From: Acinetobacter larvae
GTDB taxonomy: Bacteria; Pseudomonadota; Gammaproteobacteria; Pseudomonadales; Moraxellaceae
NCBI RefSeq assembly: GCF_001704115.1
Contig: NZ_CP016895.1
Location: forward strand, 496,001-560,000
Reading direction: 5' to 3'
Length of the DNA stretch: 64,000 nucleotides
A program made the position numbers and the translations under genes. Positions 19,035 to 27,990 of this stretch are shown in pieces (position 1 is the stretch's first letter; each line of letters begins with the position of its first letter). Below the pieces are notes generated by a model. It saw nothing but the letters and a program-made list of their open reading frames with translations, was not told the origin of the DNA and searched no databases.

Positions 19035-22000
19035 ATTCTAAACAGCACATCATGAGTGAAGCATTGTTTCGCTTGTTTGAAAATGCTATTCAAGACCAAG
19101 ACCAAGACCAAGACCAAGACCAAGACCAAAGTGTCCAAGACCTTCTGCCCACAAGTAAAATATCAGTCCCAGATCAATCCGATAATACCGCAGGAGACAG
19201 CCTGACTTTTGTAGAACAACGTGCTTGGATGCTGCATCAACAAAATCCCTTGGCGGCGTCTGGGACATTGCTGCATGCATTACAGCTCACGGGTACATTG
19301 CAATATCAACGTTTGCTTGCCGCTATAGCTCAGTTATATCAGGCAGATTCCAATTTAAATTGGCGTTATTGTATGGATGATCAGGGGCGATTGAGCAAGC
19401 ATCACGAGCCTGATGCTGATCAACAGCTGGTGTTGCAGTCTGTTGGTGATGTTCAAGCTGCGATTCAGTATTTACTTGAGCGGATACAACGACCTATTGA
19501 TTTGGCGCAGGAAGCCGCCTTGCAGTTTTATCTATTTCGTTTAGATGCCCAGACCGCGATACTTGGTATGGTGGGACATCATATTTTATTGGATGACAGC
19601 GCTTGGCAAAGTATTTTGTGTCATTTAAGTCACTTTTATCAGCAAAGTCCAAGCTATCAGCAAAATCTAAGCTACCAGCAAAGTCCAAGCGCATTGGCAG
19701 TTAATCCAGCGCCAGTATTGCCTAAGCGCGATCAGCAACAACAGTTGCATTATTGGCGTGAGCATTTTCCCCATGGTTTTCGGGCGCTAGCTTGGCCTGA
19801 TTATTTCTTGGCAGCACCAAACAGCACCCCGTCTTTGGTGCATACGCAGGGCTATCGCGCAGAGTATTCGGCAGTCAGTGGGGTTAAACGTTTTGAGACT
19901 CATATTGCAGCGCAGGGAATTCAAGCCTTAAGTCAGGCGGCGCAAGCATCCTTGCTCCATTGTATGGTGGGTTTATTTGCCGATTATCTGTGCCGGATTT
20001 TGGCTGTTGATCGCGTTGATCTCATGTTGCCCGTGGTCACACAGTATGGCGTGGTTGAATTATCACAGATTGAATCTCGTTCTAATCTTTTACCCATCCA
20101 TTTACAACAACAAGATGATGCCAATTGCAGCATGCTCAGTCGTATGATGCAGATGCGTAATCAAATTTTACAAGGCATGGCACATAATGTTGCCATTGAA
20201 CATATCCTCTCGGCGACCCATAGCCCACGCACGACTTTACCAAATATTTTAGTGACACAGTTTGTCGATGCTGCGCAGTTTTTACATTTAGAGGGGATTC
20301 ACGCTCAGGCTTTGTCTATTCCACCGATTGCTGCGGACTATGATGTGAGTTTGGCATTTCAGTTACAGCCGCATGAGCAGATTCAGCTAGAACTCACCAC
20401 ATCAGAGCGCTTGACGCCTAGTATAGGCGCGCTGTTATTGGAACGTTTTGCGATCTTTTTACAGCAAGATTTTCTGCGTGCAGCGGTATCTTGTGCACCG
20501 TGGTGTTCGTCGCCACAGCAGACACCACCACAGACATCACCGCAGACACTACAGATAGACACAGCCGCTACGCACGGTGTTGCGCCAAGCATTGGTGCAG
20601 CATCTGATCTAGATGTCGTCGTGCATCCGCAGCCTACTGCTGTGTCAGATGGTCCTGAGGCTAAATTTTCTGATCAGACAATCAAGCAACAGCAATACAG
20701 TGCGCTGATTTTACAAGCCTTCAAAAATATACTTGAGCAAGCATCATTAACGGTTGAAGACAATTTTTTTGATTTTGGTGGGCATTCGATTTTGGCAACA
20801 CGGGTCATTGGTCAATTACAGCGTGACCAACAGATGTATATCGATATTGCAGATTTCTTTAAAGCACCGACTGCAGCCGCGCTGGCACACTATGTACGGC
20901 CCATTGTGCCGACAGTAACGCAACCACAACCCGCTCAGCTGCAAGTTGAAGCGCGTATCGTTGCACCCTTAAGCCGACTACAACAGGAACTGATGCGTGT
21001 TTCAGACCATGGTCGTAATCCGATGTATAACATTCCCTATGCCTTGGCGTTTAGTGAGGATTTGGATGAACAGGCATTTTATCTCGCCTGCCGTGACCTG
21101 TTACAAAGACACCATGCACTGCGCAGTCTGTTTGTGCAAACAACCAGTGTGCAAGATGGCGAGATTAAATATGATCAGACCGTGATTGCTATGCAGCAAA
21201 TAGATGATTATCCATGGTTTTTCTATTCAATACCAGCACAGTCAGCATCAGCGAAGCAGATCTTAAGGCAAGAAGCCAAGCATTCTTTTGTACTGACAGA
21301 ACAGTTTCCTATACGGGTTCGTTTTATGCATGATGAACAGCAGCGGCATATTGTATCGTTGTTGTTTTATCACATCGCCATGGATGGTTGGTCTAGCGCG
21401 ATTTTTATCAAGGAATTGATGCAAGCATATCAGGCAAGGCGAGCAGGGCGCGTTGTGCAGTGGAACAATACACCACGACAATTTCATCAATATGCCGTGG
21501 CGCAGCACAATGCTGCGTTGCAAACCCAGATGCAGTATTGGTCGGATAAACTCGGCAAACTTAAAAAAAGCCCGCCGCTATTGGGGACGGCATATTTACA
21601 GCAGCACCCGCATTTGGCAGAAAGTAGCGCGGGCGCTGCAATAGCATTTGATCTGGATGAGCAAGAAAATGCGGCATTGTATGGTTTAGCCAAACAATAT
21701 CAGTCTTCGATTTTTTATGTAATGTATGCAGCAATTGTATTGGCTTGTCATGTGTTGGGTGCTGGGCAACGGGTACTCACCGCCACCTCTGTTGCTGGTC
21801 GGAATGATGTCGATTATCAGGATACGCTAGGATATTTTAGCAATGTCGTGATGCATCATACCGATTTTAGTCAATGCAACACGCTACAAGATTTGGTGCA
21901 GTTGGTGCAGCACAATATTCTGGAAGCCAGCCACTATGCCGATGTGCCCGTAGCTATGGTGGAAAGATTGGTACGTGCCGATGATGAAGTTTCGCAAGAT

Positions 22001-22327
22001 AGTCCATATGAAATTTATATTCAGTTACATGCCAAAAATGCTTTAACGGGGGATTTTCAATGTGATGATGGACATCAGATCAAATTTTCTTTGCTTGAGC
22101 CCGATCGAGACTTGGCGGAATATGGTCTGCATTTTGCAGTATATGAAGCGTCAGGGTTTGCGCAACAGCCGCTAAGCGTCGTGCTGAACTATCGGATTTA
22201 CCGGTATAGCACAGCACAGATTGCACATATTCAAGCCGTGGTTCAACGCGTTTTACATTGTTTGGTTGCAATTGCGGCTGGAAAGCAGATGAATTTAGCT
22301 GATATTCGTCGTCAGTTGATGCAATAG
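19031..22327 (+). CDS. NRPS protein: C - PCP - C
   Basis: About 1098 residues from the ATG at 19031, overlapping the previous stop (ATGA). After a low-complexity Asp-Gln repeat (residues about 21-33) comes a condensation domain with HHILLDD near 183. A Gln/Pro/Thr-rich spacer (about 485-555) leads to a PCP with FFDFGGHS, Ser586. A second condensation domain follows, with YHIAMDG near 780; the catalytic second His is kept and the first His is Tyr. There is no adenylation or thioesterase domain. This C-PCP-C order equals the end of VibF-type enzymes, where the last C domain joins the chain to an amine. The amine here is unknown. Confidence 0.85.
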   Translation: MNSKQHIMSEALFRLFENAIQDQDQDQDQDQDQSVQDLLPTSKISVPDQSDNTAGDSLTFVEQRAWMLHQQNPLAASGTLLHALQLTGTLQYQRLLAAIAQLYQADSNLNWRYCMDDQGRLSKHHEPDADQQLVLQSVGDVQAAIQYLLERIQRPIDLAQEAALQFYLFRLDAQTAILGMVGHHILLDDSAWQSILCHLSHFYQQSPSYQQNLSYQQSPSALAVNPAPVLPKRDQQQQLHYWREHFPHGFRALAWPDYFLAAPNSTPSLVHTQGYRAEYSAVSGVKRFETHIAAQGIQALSQAAQASLLHCMVGLFADYLCRILAVDRVDLMLPVVTQYGVVELSQIESRSNLLPIHLQQQDDANCSMLSRMMQMRNQILQGMAHNVAIEHILSATHSPRTTLPNILVTQFVDAAQFLHLEGIHAQALSIPPIAADYDVSLAFQLQPHEQIQLELTTSERLTPSIGALLLERFAIFLQQDFLRAAVSCAPWCSSPQQTPPQTSPQTLQIDTAATHGVAPSIGAASDLDVVVHPQPTAVSDGPEAKFSDQTIKQQQYSALILQAFKNILEQASLTVEDNFFDFGGHSILATRVIGQLQRDQQMYIDIADFFKAPTAAALAHYVRPIVPTVTQPQPAQLQVEARIVAPLSRLQQELMRVSDHGRNPMYNIPYALAFSEDLDEQAFYLACRDLLQRHHALRSLFVQTTSVQDGEIKYDQTVIAMQQIDDYPWFFYSIPAQSASAKQILRQEAKHSFVLTEQFPIRVRFMHDEQQRHIVSLLFYHIAMDGWSSAIFIKELMQAYQARRAGRVVQWNNTPRQFHQYAVAQHNAALQTQMQYWSDKLGKLKKSPPLLGTAYLQQHPHLAESSAGAAIAFDLDEQENAALYGLAKQYQSSIFYVMYAAIVLACHVLGAGQRVLTATSVAGRNDVDYQDTLGYFSNVVMHHTDFSQCNTLQDLVQLVQHNILEASHYADVPVAMVERLVRADDEVSQDSPYEIYIQLHAKNALTGDFQCDDGHQIKFSLLEPDRDLAEYGLHFAVYEASGFAQQPLSVVLNYRIYRYSTAQIAHIQAVVQRVLHCLVAIAAGKQMNLADIRRQLMQ
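19091..19130 (+). repeat. Hexanucleotide tandem repeat (CAAGAC) x 6 inside an NRPS gene
   Basis: Six perfect CAAGAC copies (19091-19126) plus a partial copy encode alternating Gln-Asp near the N-terminus of the third NRPS protein. The unit is two codons long, so copy-number change would lengthen or shorten the protein without a frameshift. Confidence 0.95.
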
Positions 22328-22386
22328 ACCGCATTGTGTTCGTAGAATATACGCTCGACAGTGCAGCAACATGACTGTCAATACAG

Positions 22387-22414
22387 CAATAAAACCGCAT
22401 CAATAAAACCGCGT
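22387..22414. repeat. Tandem 14-bp duplication between NRPS and PPTase genes
   Basis: CAATAAAACCGCAT is followed directly by CAATAAAACCGCGT in the 113-bp gap between the convergent NRPS and PPTase genes. No hairpin terminator was evident in this gap. Confidence 0.8.
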
Positions 22415-22440
22415 TCATAAAAGCACATCAACTTGTTCTT

Positions 22441-23196
22441 TTAAATCAACTGCGCTGCAGCTGTTTCAGCTACTGTGTCATCATCGATGCAGTAGGTGAT
22501 GATTTCTTGTTCTAGATGAATAAAGTTGACCATAAATTTCTCTTGCCGCTCAAGGCAGGCGATATCAAAAAGTATAAAGTTATACTGTAGATTGATATGT
22601 AAGCATTGAATATCTCTAAAACGAACGAAGAATAAGTAACGCTGATAAATGGCTTTGATCAGGCTTTCTTTGGCAGAGAACAGTAGAAGATAAATATGAG
22701 ATTCTTGTGTAATAAAATCTTTTACATATTTTATTTCTAGTTTATTTAAAAACTGATTCAAGGTGAGTTTATTGCTGAGGAATACGCCATTATGGTTTTT
22801 GATTTCGATATCAAGCCCAACAATTTTTCGCTTATCTCTTGTGGTATAGGCAATTGCAACACCAGATGTGCTGTTGTACATGGCATGACTAATACTACCA
22901 ATAATATGTTCTGGCCATAAAGGTTCACCCCCTTTGCCTTTATAAATGGTGAAATCCTGTCGGTAATTTAAATGACTTAAGCTATATTTTGCTGCTATAC
23001 GACCAATTAAAAATTCACATTGGCGTTTAGTCGCCGATTTTTGAATGTTATTCGGCATATTAATATTCAAATTCTGATAAAGCTTATGGAGCGCAATATT
23101 TTCATTATGCTGCAGGGCTACATAGTGCAGAATAATGCCTTGGTCATTGATTTGTTTATATTGTGCGGGTTCGAAATAGATCGGTTGTTTTGTCAT
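22441..23196 (-). CDS. 4'-Phosphopantetheinyl transferase (EntD/Sfp type)
   Basis: A 251-residue protein. It shows the order of motifs known from siderophore PPTases: KRQCEFLIGRIAAKYSL, then GGEPLWPEHIIGSISH, VGLDIE (Mg-binding acidic pair) and FSAKESLIKA. Enzymes of this family transfer phosphopantetheine from CoA to the serine of NRPS carrier domains. Here the targets would be Ser35 and Ser799 of the first NRPS protein and Ser586 of the third. It faces the NRPS operon and follows the thioesterase gene by 86 bp, probably as a two-gene unit. The ribosome site is weak. Confidence 0.9.
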   Translation of the reverse strand: MTKQPIYFEPAQYKQINDQGIILHYVALQHNENIALHKLYQNLNINMPNNIQKSATKRQCEFLIGRIAAKYSLSHLNYRQDFTIYKGKGGEPLWPEHIIGSISHAMYNSTSGVAIAYTTRDKRKIVGLDIEIKNHNGVFLSNKLTLNQFLNKLEIKYVKDFITQESHIYLLLFSAKESLIKAIYQRYLFFVRFRDIQCLHINLQYNFILFDIACLERQEKFMVNFIHLEQEIITYCIDDDTVAETAAAQLI

Positions 23197-23282
23197 TGCT
23201 GTTGTATATATAAATAGAGTGAGTCAAGGAAATAGATCAGTAGCGAGTATGAAAAAAATATATTTTGGAAAATATGTCAGCT

Positions 23283-24032
23283 TTAAGAGGTGATTTGTTG
23301 TAGCTGCTCAGTAATAACAGACAACAGCTGGTTTAGGTTATCGGGTTCTAGAAAATAAAAATGATCCCCTGTGAGTATATGACATTGCCGCCATTGTGTT
23401 GAATACGCTTGCCAGTCTTGCATCATCGCAGGCTGTGGAATAAACGGATCTTGTTGACCATAAACGCTCATCACAGCTTTTGAACTAATGCTGATTTCGT
23501 CATTTAGCATTGCATCGCTGAGGTGAAGGTCATTGCGTATGATTTTAAGAAAAAATGCCAGAGCACTGGGATTGCTGCGTATTTCATCAGGAAAGTGATT
23601 ATAGTGTTGCAGCACTCTCAGTAATTGCTGATCATCTAGGTCGGTATATTTCTGCATCTGCTTGAGATAATAGGGCGCAGGGCGGCTACTTATAACCAGT
23701 AAACGTAGTTTTTGATAGATCGGCTCATGGCGTAATTTGGCTTCGATTCTCCATAATAAGGATGCGCCGACACTGTGTCCGAACAGTATAAAATCATCAG
23801 CAATCGCATAATTTAAAATTTCTTGACATAAATGTTCAGCCAAGTGTTCTGGATGATAAATCAATTGCTGTGTGATCTTTAAACCATGTCCGGGATATTC
23901 TAAGGGGATAATCTCGAACGGTGTTGCTGCTGGATGATGTTGCCAGTTTCGATACATAGACGCACTGCCACCCGCGGAGGGTAAACAAAACATTAAACTG
24001 CTTTTTGTGTTGGTAACAGGAGTTATTTCCAT
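23283..24032 (-). CDS. Type II thioesterase of the siderophore cluster
   Basis: A 249-residue alpha/beta-hydrolase of the GrsT-like type II thioesterase family. The N-terminus has FCLPSAGGSASMYRNW, followed by LEYPGHG, the nucleophile elbow GHSVGA, and a late GDHFYFLE with the catalytic His. Such enzymes clear wrongly loaded or stalled carriers. No thioesterase domain is fused to the NRPS proteins, but a release role is not required if the last C domain releases the product. It is transcribed away from the TonB receptor and toward the PPTase. Confidence 0.88.
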   Translation of the reverse strand: MEITPVTNTKSSLMFCLPSAGGSASMYRNWQHHPAATPFEIIPLEYPGHGLKITQQLIYHPEHLAEHLCQEILNYAIADDFILFGHSVGASLLWRIEAKLRHEPIYQKLRLLVISSRPAPYYLKQMQKYTDLDDQQLLRVLQHYNHFPDEIRSNPSALAFFLKIIRNDLHLSDAMLNDEISISSKAVMSVYGQQDPFIPQPAMMQDWQAYSTQWRQCHILTGDHFYFLEPDNLNQLLSVITEQLQQITS

Positions 24033-24289
24033 GCGTTTATCTTCATCTTTTCAGTTATTGGGTACTTCAATCCTATTTTCTATTTGAATTGATCGAAGTC
24101 TATTTGTAGTATTGTGAGCTACTACATATTTTATTGCTTAAGTTAAATATAACTAATTAATTATTAATATAAAAATATCTACGCTGTCAATCAATATTAT
24201 AGCTTTTATTGAGGTTTTATCTATTTTTTTATATATAAAACAAGTGCTTTCCTTATTATATAAACATATTGCTGATAATTTTATTGCTT

Positions 24290-24308
24290 GAGAATGATTC
24301 TTGATAAT
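24290..24308. promoter_or_regulatory. Candidate Fur box before the siderophore receptor
   Basis: GAGAATGATTCTTGATAAT matches the 19-bp Fur consensus at 11 positions by my count, including the run AATGAT. It lies in the divergent region between thioesterase and receptor, about 40 bp upstream of the receptor start. Iron control of both genes would fit. The remaining 317-bp gap is AT-rich with no gene. Confidence 0.5.
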
Positions 24309-24349
24309 ATGCAGCTACTTTGTATTTTAATTTCATTATAGGGCGAGAA

Positions 24350-26512
24350 ATGAGCAGTGGATTGCACATTAAAAAGAGCATAATTTCGGCATGTATTGCT
24401 GTATTTTTTCTACAGGGCATGCATGTATTTGCCGTACAGAATATTGCGCATGATCCTGCTGATCCAAGCGCTGATGTTACACCAGCACCACAGTTACCCG
24501 CGATAATATTAACGGCAGATGCTGCGGATAAACTGGCTCAGGGGCAGATTACTCAAACAAACCAAGCGGGCATGTTAGGTGAAAAGGACACATTAGATAT
24601 TCCTTTTAGCGTGACAGGTTATAGCGCTGCATATATCGAAAATCAACAAGCGACATCTGTTGCGGCGGCTTTAAAAAGCGAGCCTTCGGTACGGACTTTA
24701 TTTTCTGCCAATGGTCTTGGTGAATATTTTAATATTCGAGGTTTTTATACCCAGAGTCATGAATTGGCTTGGAATGGATTATTTGGTTTAGTACCGCATA
24801 ATCGCATGCCCACTGAGTTTTTAGAGCGTGTCGAAGTATTTCGTGGCAGCAGTGCTTTATTAAATGGTATGTCTTTAGGTGGTGCGGTGGGTGGCGTGAT
24901 TAATGTCGTCCCAAAGCGTGCGACCCGCGAGGATATGACCCGTTTAACGACCAGTTATGCTTCAGATCGCCATATTGGTTTACATGTCGATATTGGACGA
25001 CGTTTTGGTGAGCAGCAACAATTTGGAATACGGGTCAATGCCTTAAAATCGCAGGGTGATTTAATCATCGATGGTCAAGATCAAGATCGCCGTTTGGGGG
25101 CAATTGCTTTGGATTATAAGGGAGATCGTTTAAATGCCAGTCTGGATATATACGATATCCATGAAAAAGTCGATGGTGGTTTACCTTTGATGCTGAGCTT
25201 TGCATCATCCAATCTGCCGAAAGCCCCAGATTCTAGTATTAATACACAGCCTGGCAATTATGCACATACGGAAACGCAAGGGATTATTGCAAATGTGCAA
25301 TATGAGTTTTTGCCTGCTTGGACGGCTTATTTCACTGCAGGTAGTAAAAGACAGAAAGGTTATGGTGCAATTGCCAATAACTCTTTAGGCATGAATGCAC
25401 AACCGAACGGAGATTATAAAGCCATGTCACGCATGACGGCGAATGATACCAATGTGCTTGCTGCTGAAACGGGTATACGCGGTAAATTTAAATATGGTGC
25501 GGTACAGCATCAATGGGTCTTCAGCGGTAATATGATTGAGCAAGAAAGTTATAGTGCGATGAATGCCAGCGCACCTTGGGATTCTAATATTTATCGTCCT
25601 GTTGCAGGACAAATTGCGGCTCGTCCCAGTTCAGTACCGAAAAGCTCTGAAACGACATTATCGAGTTTAGCATTGGCAGATACCTTGTCCTTGCGGGAAG
25701 ATCAATATCAATTGATTTTGGGGCTGCGTTATCAACGGGTGCAATCAGATAATTTTGCGGCTAATCGTAATCGATATGATGAGACTGCTGTGACCCCAGC
25801 ACTTGGCATTGTAATGAAACCTTGGGGTGAACAGCTTTCTTTTTATGTTAATTATATTGAGGGCTTATCAGAAGGCGCTCGTGTCTCCGATACCACTGCC
25901 AGTAACTATAATGAAGTTTTTGCGCCCTATAAATCTAAACAATATGAGATCGGCAGTAAATGGGATATTGGCACATTTAGAAATACCTTGAGTTTCTATC
26001 AAATTATACGACCCAGCCTCATTAAAGATTTAAGCAGTAATCGATACCGTGATGATGGCAAACAACGTAACCGTGGTGTGGAATGGACCACGGCTGGTGA
26101 AGTGCTTGAGCATGTCCGTTTATTGGGCGGGGTTGCATATCTAGATGCGGTACAGCGTAAAACTGCTGCTGGTGCATATGATGGTAATGATGCAATGGGT
26201 ATTCCACATTGGCAATCTAATCTGGGCTTAGAGTGGGATGTGCCCTATCTAAATGGTTTAACGCTTGGGGCGAATACGGTTTATACCGGCACAATGTATG
26301 CCGATGATGCCAACCAGCAGAAAATACCATCATGGAGCGAAGTTGATATGAGTGCGCGTTATACAACGATGATTGCAAAACATGCCGTAACATTAAGAGG
26401 AGGCGTCGATAATCTTTTTGATAAAAAGCATTGGGCAGGTGTTTGGAATGGTTTTAGCTCGGTGAGTGGTACGCCACGTAGCTATAAACTCGCTGTGCAA
26501 ATAGATTTTTAA
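24350..26512 (+). CDS. TonB-dependent siderophore receptor (FhuE/FpvA-like)
   Basis: About 720 residues from the ATG at 24350. A signal peptide (residues 1 to about 31) is followed by a plug domain with IPFSVTGYSAAYIENQQ, FNIRGFYTQ, ERVEVFRGSSALLNG and GGAVGGVINVVPKR. A 22-strand barrel follows, ending GTPRSYKLAVQIDF with the terminal aromatic residue of outer-membrane proteins. It belongs to the 'TonB-dependent siderophore receptor' branch, which takes up ferri-siderophores using TonB energy. Its position beside the NRPS genes and behind a candidate Fur box makes the cluster's own product the likely ligand. Confidence 0.9.
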   Translation: MSSGLHIKKSIISACIAVFFLQGMHVFAVQNIAHDPADPSADVTPAPQLPAIILTADAADKLAQGQITQTNQAGMLGEKDTLDIPFSVTGYSAAYIENQQATSVAAALKSEPSVRTLFSANGLGEYFNIRGFYTQSHELAWNGLFGLVPHNRMPTEFLERVEVFRGSSALLNGMSLGGAVGGVINVVPKRATREDMTRLTTSYASDRHIGLHVDIGRRFGEQQQFGIRVNALKSQGDLIIDGQDQDRRLGAIALDYKGDRLNASLDIYDIHEKVDGGLPLMLSFASSNLPKAPDSSINTQPGNYAHTETQGIIANVQYEFLPAWTAYFTAGSKRQKGYGAIANNSLGMNAQPNGDYKAMSRMTANDTNVLAAETGIRGKFKYGAVQHQWVFSGNMIEQESYSAMNASAPWDSNIYRPVAGQIAARPSSVPKSSETTLSSLALADTLSLREDQYQLILGLRYQRVQSDNFAANRNRYDETAVTPALGIVMKPWGEQLSFYVNYIEGLSEGARVSDTTASNYNEVFAPYKSKQYEIGSKWDIGTFRNTLSFYQIIRPSLIKDLSSNRYRDDGKQRNRGVEWTTAGEVLEHVRLLGGVAYLDAVQRKTAAGAYDGNDAMGIPHWQSNLGLEWDVPYLNGLTLGANTVYTGTMYADDANQQKIPSWSEVDMSARYTTMIAKHAVTLRGGVDNLFDKKHWAGVWNGFSSVSGTPRSYKLAVQIDF

Positions 26513-26543
26513 AAGCATTTGTCTCATATTTGATGAAGTTGCG

Positions 26544-26708
26544 CTTGGTTAAATAGAGCCTCATTAAAAAGGGCTTGGTTCAATCGAAGTGAGTGAAATA
26601 GAGCTTAGTTTAAAAGAGCCCAATTTAAAGGAGCTTAGTTAAAAAGAGCTTAGTTAAAAAGAGTTCAGTTTAAAAGAGGTCCGTTAAAAAGAGCATAGTC
26701 AAATCAGG
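26544..26708. repeat. 15-bp degenerate tandem repeat, 11 units
   Basis: Eleven consecutive 15-base units fit without gaps, with consensus CTTAGTTAAAAAGAG. The two units at 26634-26648 and 26649-26663 are identical to the consensus and the others diverge. All plus-strand frames meet stops, so the array is not coding on that strand. It begins 31 bp after the receptor stop. Confidence 0.9.
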
Positions 26709-27017
26709 TCGAGTATTAAGATGCTGTCTATACTGTGTTCTTGATGTGCAAGCGGCAAAGTAACCAGCAGAACTTCATTGCGTGTGTGAGGCGACTGTTA
26801 TTGGTCGAGTTGTTGGCGGTAAATAATAGACAGCTGAAAGATGCTGGACCACGTGGGATTGATTGTTGTATTGCGCTACCGGCTTTGAGATAACGCAAAG
26901 TCGGTAGTTGATTATGCAGCAGTTTAAGATCTACAGATTTACGCTTTGGTCGAGCAACTGGTTTTGAGAAGCTTATTTTGCGACGCTAGACTTGATTGCC
27001 CAATAGCTGCTATCTAT
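26709..27017. other. Gap between repeat array and yagU-like gene
   Basis: About 310 bp with no supported gene. It lies between two convergent genes, and no clear terminator hairpin was seen. Confidence 0.5.
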
Positions 27018-27566
27018 TTACCTTGTCCATTTTCCATGAATTGGACGTAGAAAAATAGCCAAGATTGCGATTAAGCAAATTTCAATAGAAAATGCCCAAA
27101 ATAAATGTCCAAAAACCTCACTAAATAGCTCATAAGCATTTAAGTTCCATAACCATCCGGTTTGACCATCGGCATAGGCCAAAGGGCGAAAGCCCAATAA
27201 CGGGATGAGCAGACCATGCATAATAACGGTGATTAAAATACCGTACAGGGCACCATACCACGTGCGAATTTGGGGATAAAAAGCTGAAATAAAAATATAA
27301 ACAAAGGCAAAGGCAAAACTAAATAACCAGTGATATGTAGTGACCACGCCCGATACATTAATGCCTTGATAGAGATAATCCCAAGAATGTGCATGAAAGC
27401 CAAATGAGCCAAACCATTGCTCTATATGTGCTGCCGGCGGGGAAATGTCTTGTGCAGTACGTGGCGGGAAGTTGACTTCGCTGCCCCATTTCACCAAAGA
27501 ACTGATCGCGCCTGCAACAAGAGTCGCCCAAAATAGAATTTTGAGATTGATTGCGTTTTTTAGCAT
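27018..27566 (-). CDS. yagU: YagU family inner membrane protein (DUF1440)
   Basis: A 182-residue membrane protein with about four to five hydrophobic segments. Family-like features are the early LVKWGSEVNFPPR, the middle YLYQG, and the late NAYELFSEVFGHLFWAFSIE. E. coli YagU contributes to acid resistance; the molecular activity is unknown. The ATG at 27566 is preceded by GGAG at proper distance. An upstream TTG in frame overlaps that ribosome site and is less likely. It stands alone between the two TonB receptor genes. Confidence 0.82.
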   Translation of the reverse strand: MLKNAINLKILFWATLVAGAISSLVKWGSEVNFPPRTAQDISPPAAHIEQWFGSFGFHAHSWDYLYQGINVSGVVTTYHWLFSFAFAFVYIFISAFYPQIRTWYGALYGILITVIMHGLLIPLLGFRPLAYADGQTGWLWNLNAYELFSEVFGHLFWAFSIEICLIAILAIFLRPIHGKWTR

Positions 27567-27578
27567 AGAAAACTCCAA

Positions 27579-27990
27579 GCGTTTTGAACCGTTAATGTTT
27601 GTTGTTTTGATTTATAAAAGTGATTTAAATATAAATAATCAATTTAAAATCAAGTGTTAAGGTTAAGTTGTAAAAATAAGTCTTAAAAATAAGTCGGTCA
27701 TTTTTGATAGAGCTTGCCGTACAGGATGAGGAGCCCAAACTACACAGCATTTTTTAGTCATAAGTTTTGACCACAATGAAGCGTCTTAGTGTTTACTGTA
27801 TTTAAAAAATTGATTAATCACAGTAAAAAGATTCAATTTTTGTACAATAAATCTGCAGAACACGACGGTTTAAAAGGCTTCTTTGCAGGGATAAGCAATT
27901 AAAAATAATTTTTTTGAGCTACTTTGTGATTTCAACTGGCATAGCTAATGAAAACGCTCGTTTAAATGCAACTGTTATTATGGATATATC
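27579..27990. other. Divergent intergenic region between yagU and second receptor
   Basis: 412 bp, very AT-rich, should hold promoters for both flanking genes. A short tandem pair TAAAAATAAGTC occurs near 27671-27695. I looked for a Fur-box-like sequence before the receptor and found none that is convincing. Confidence 0.4.

Noticed and set aside
26544..26708. The 15-bp array as a CRISPR
   Set aside because: Units are contiguous with no unique spacers and no cas gene is present.
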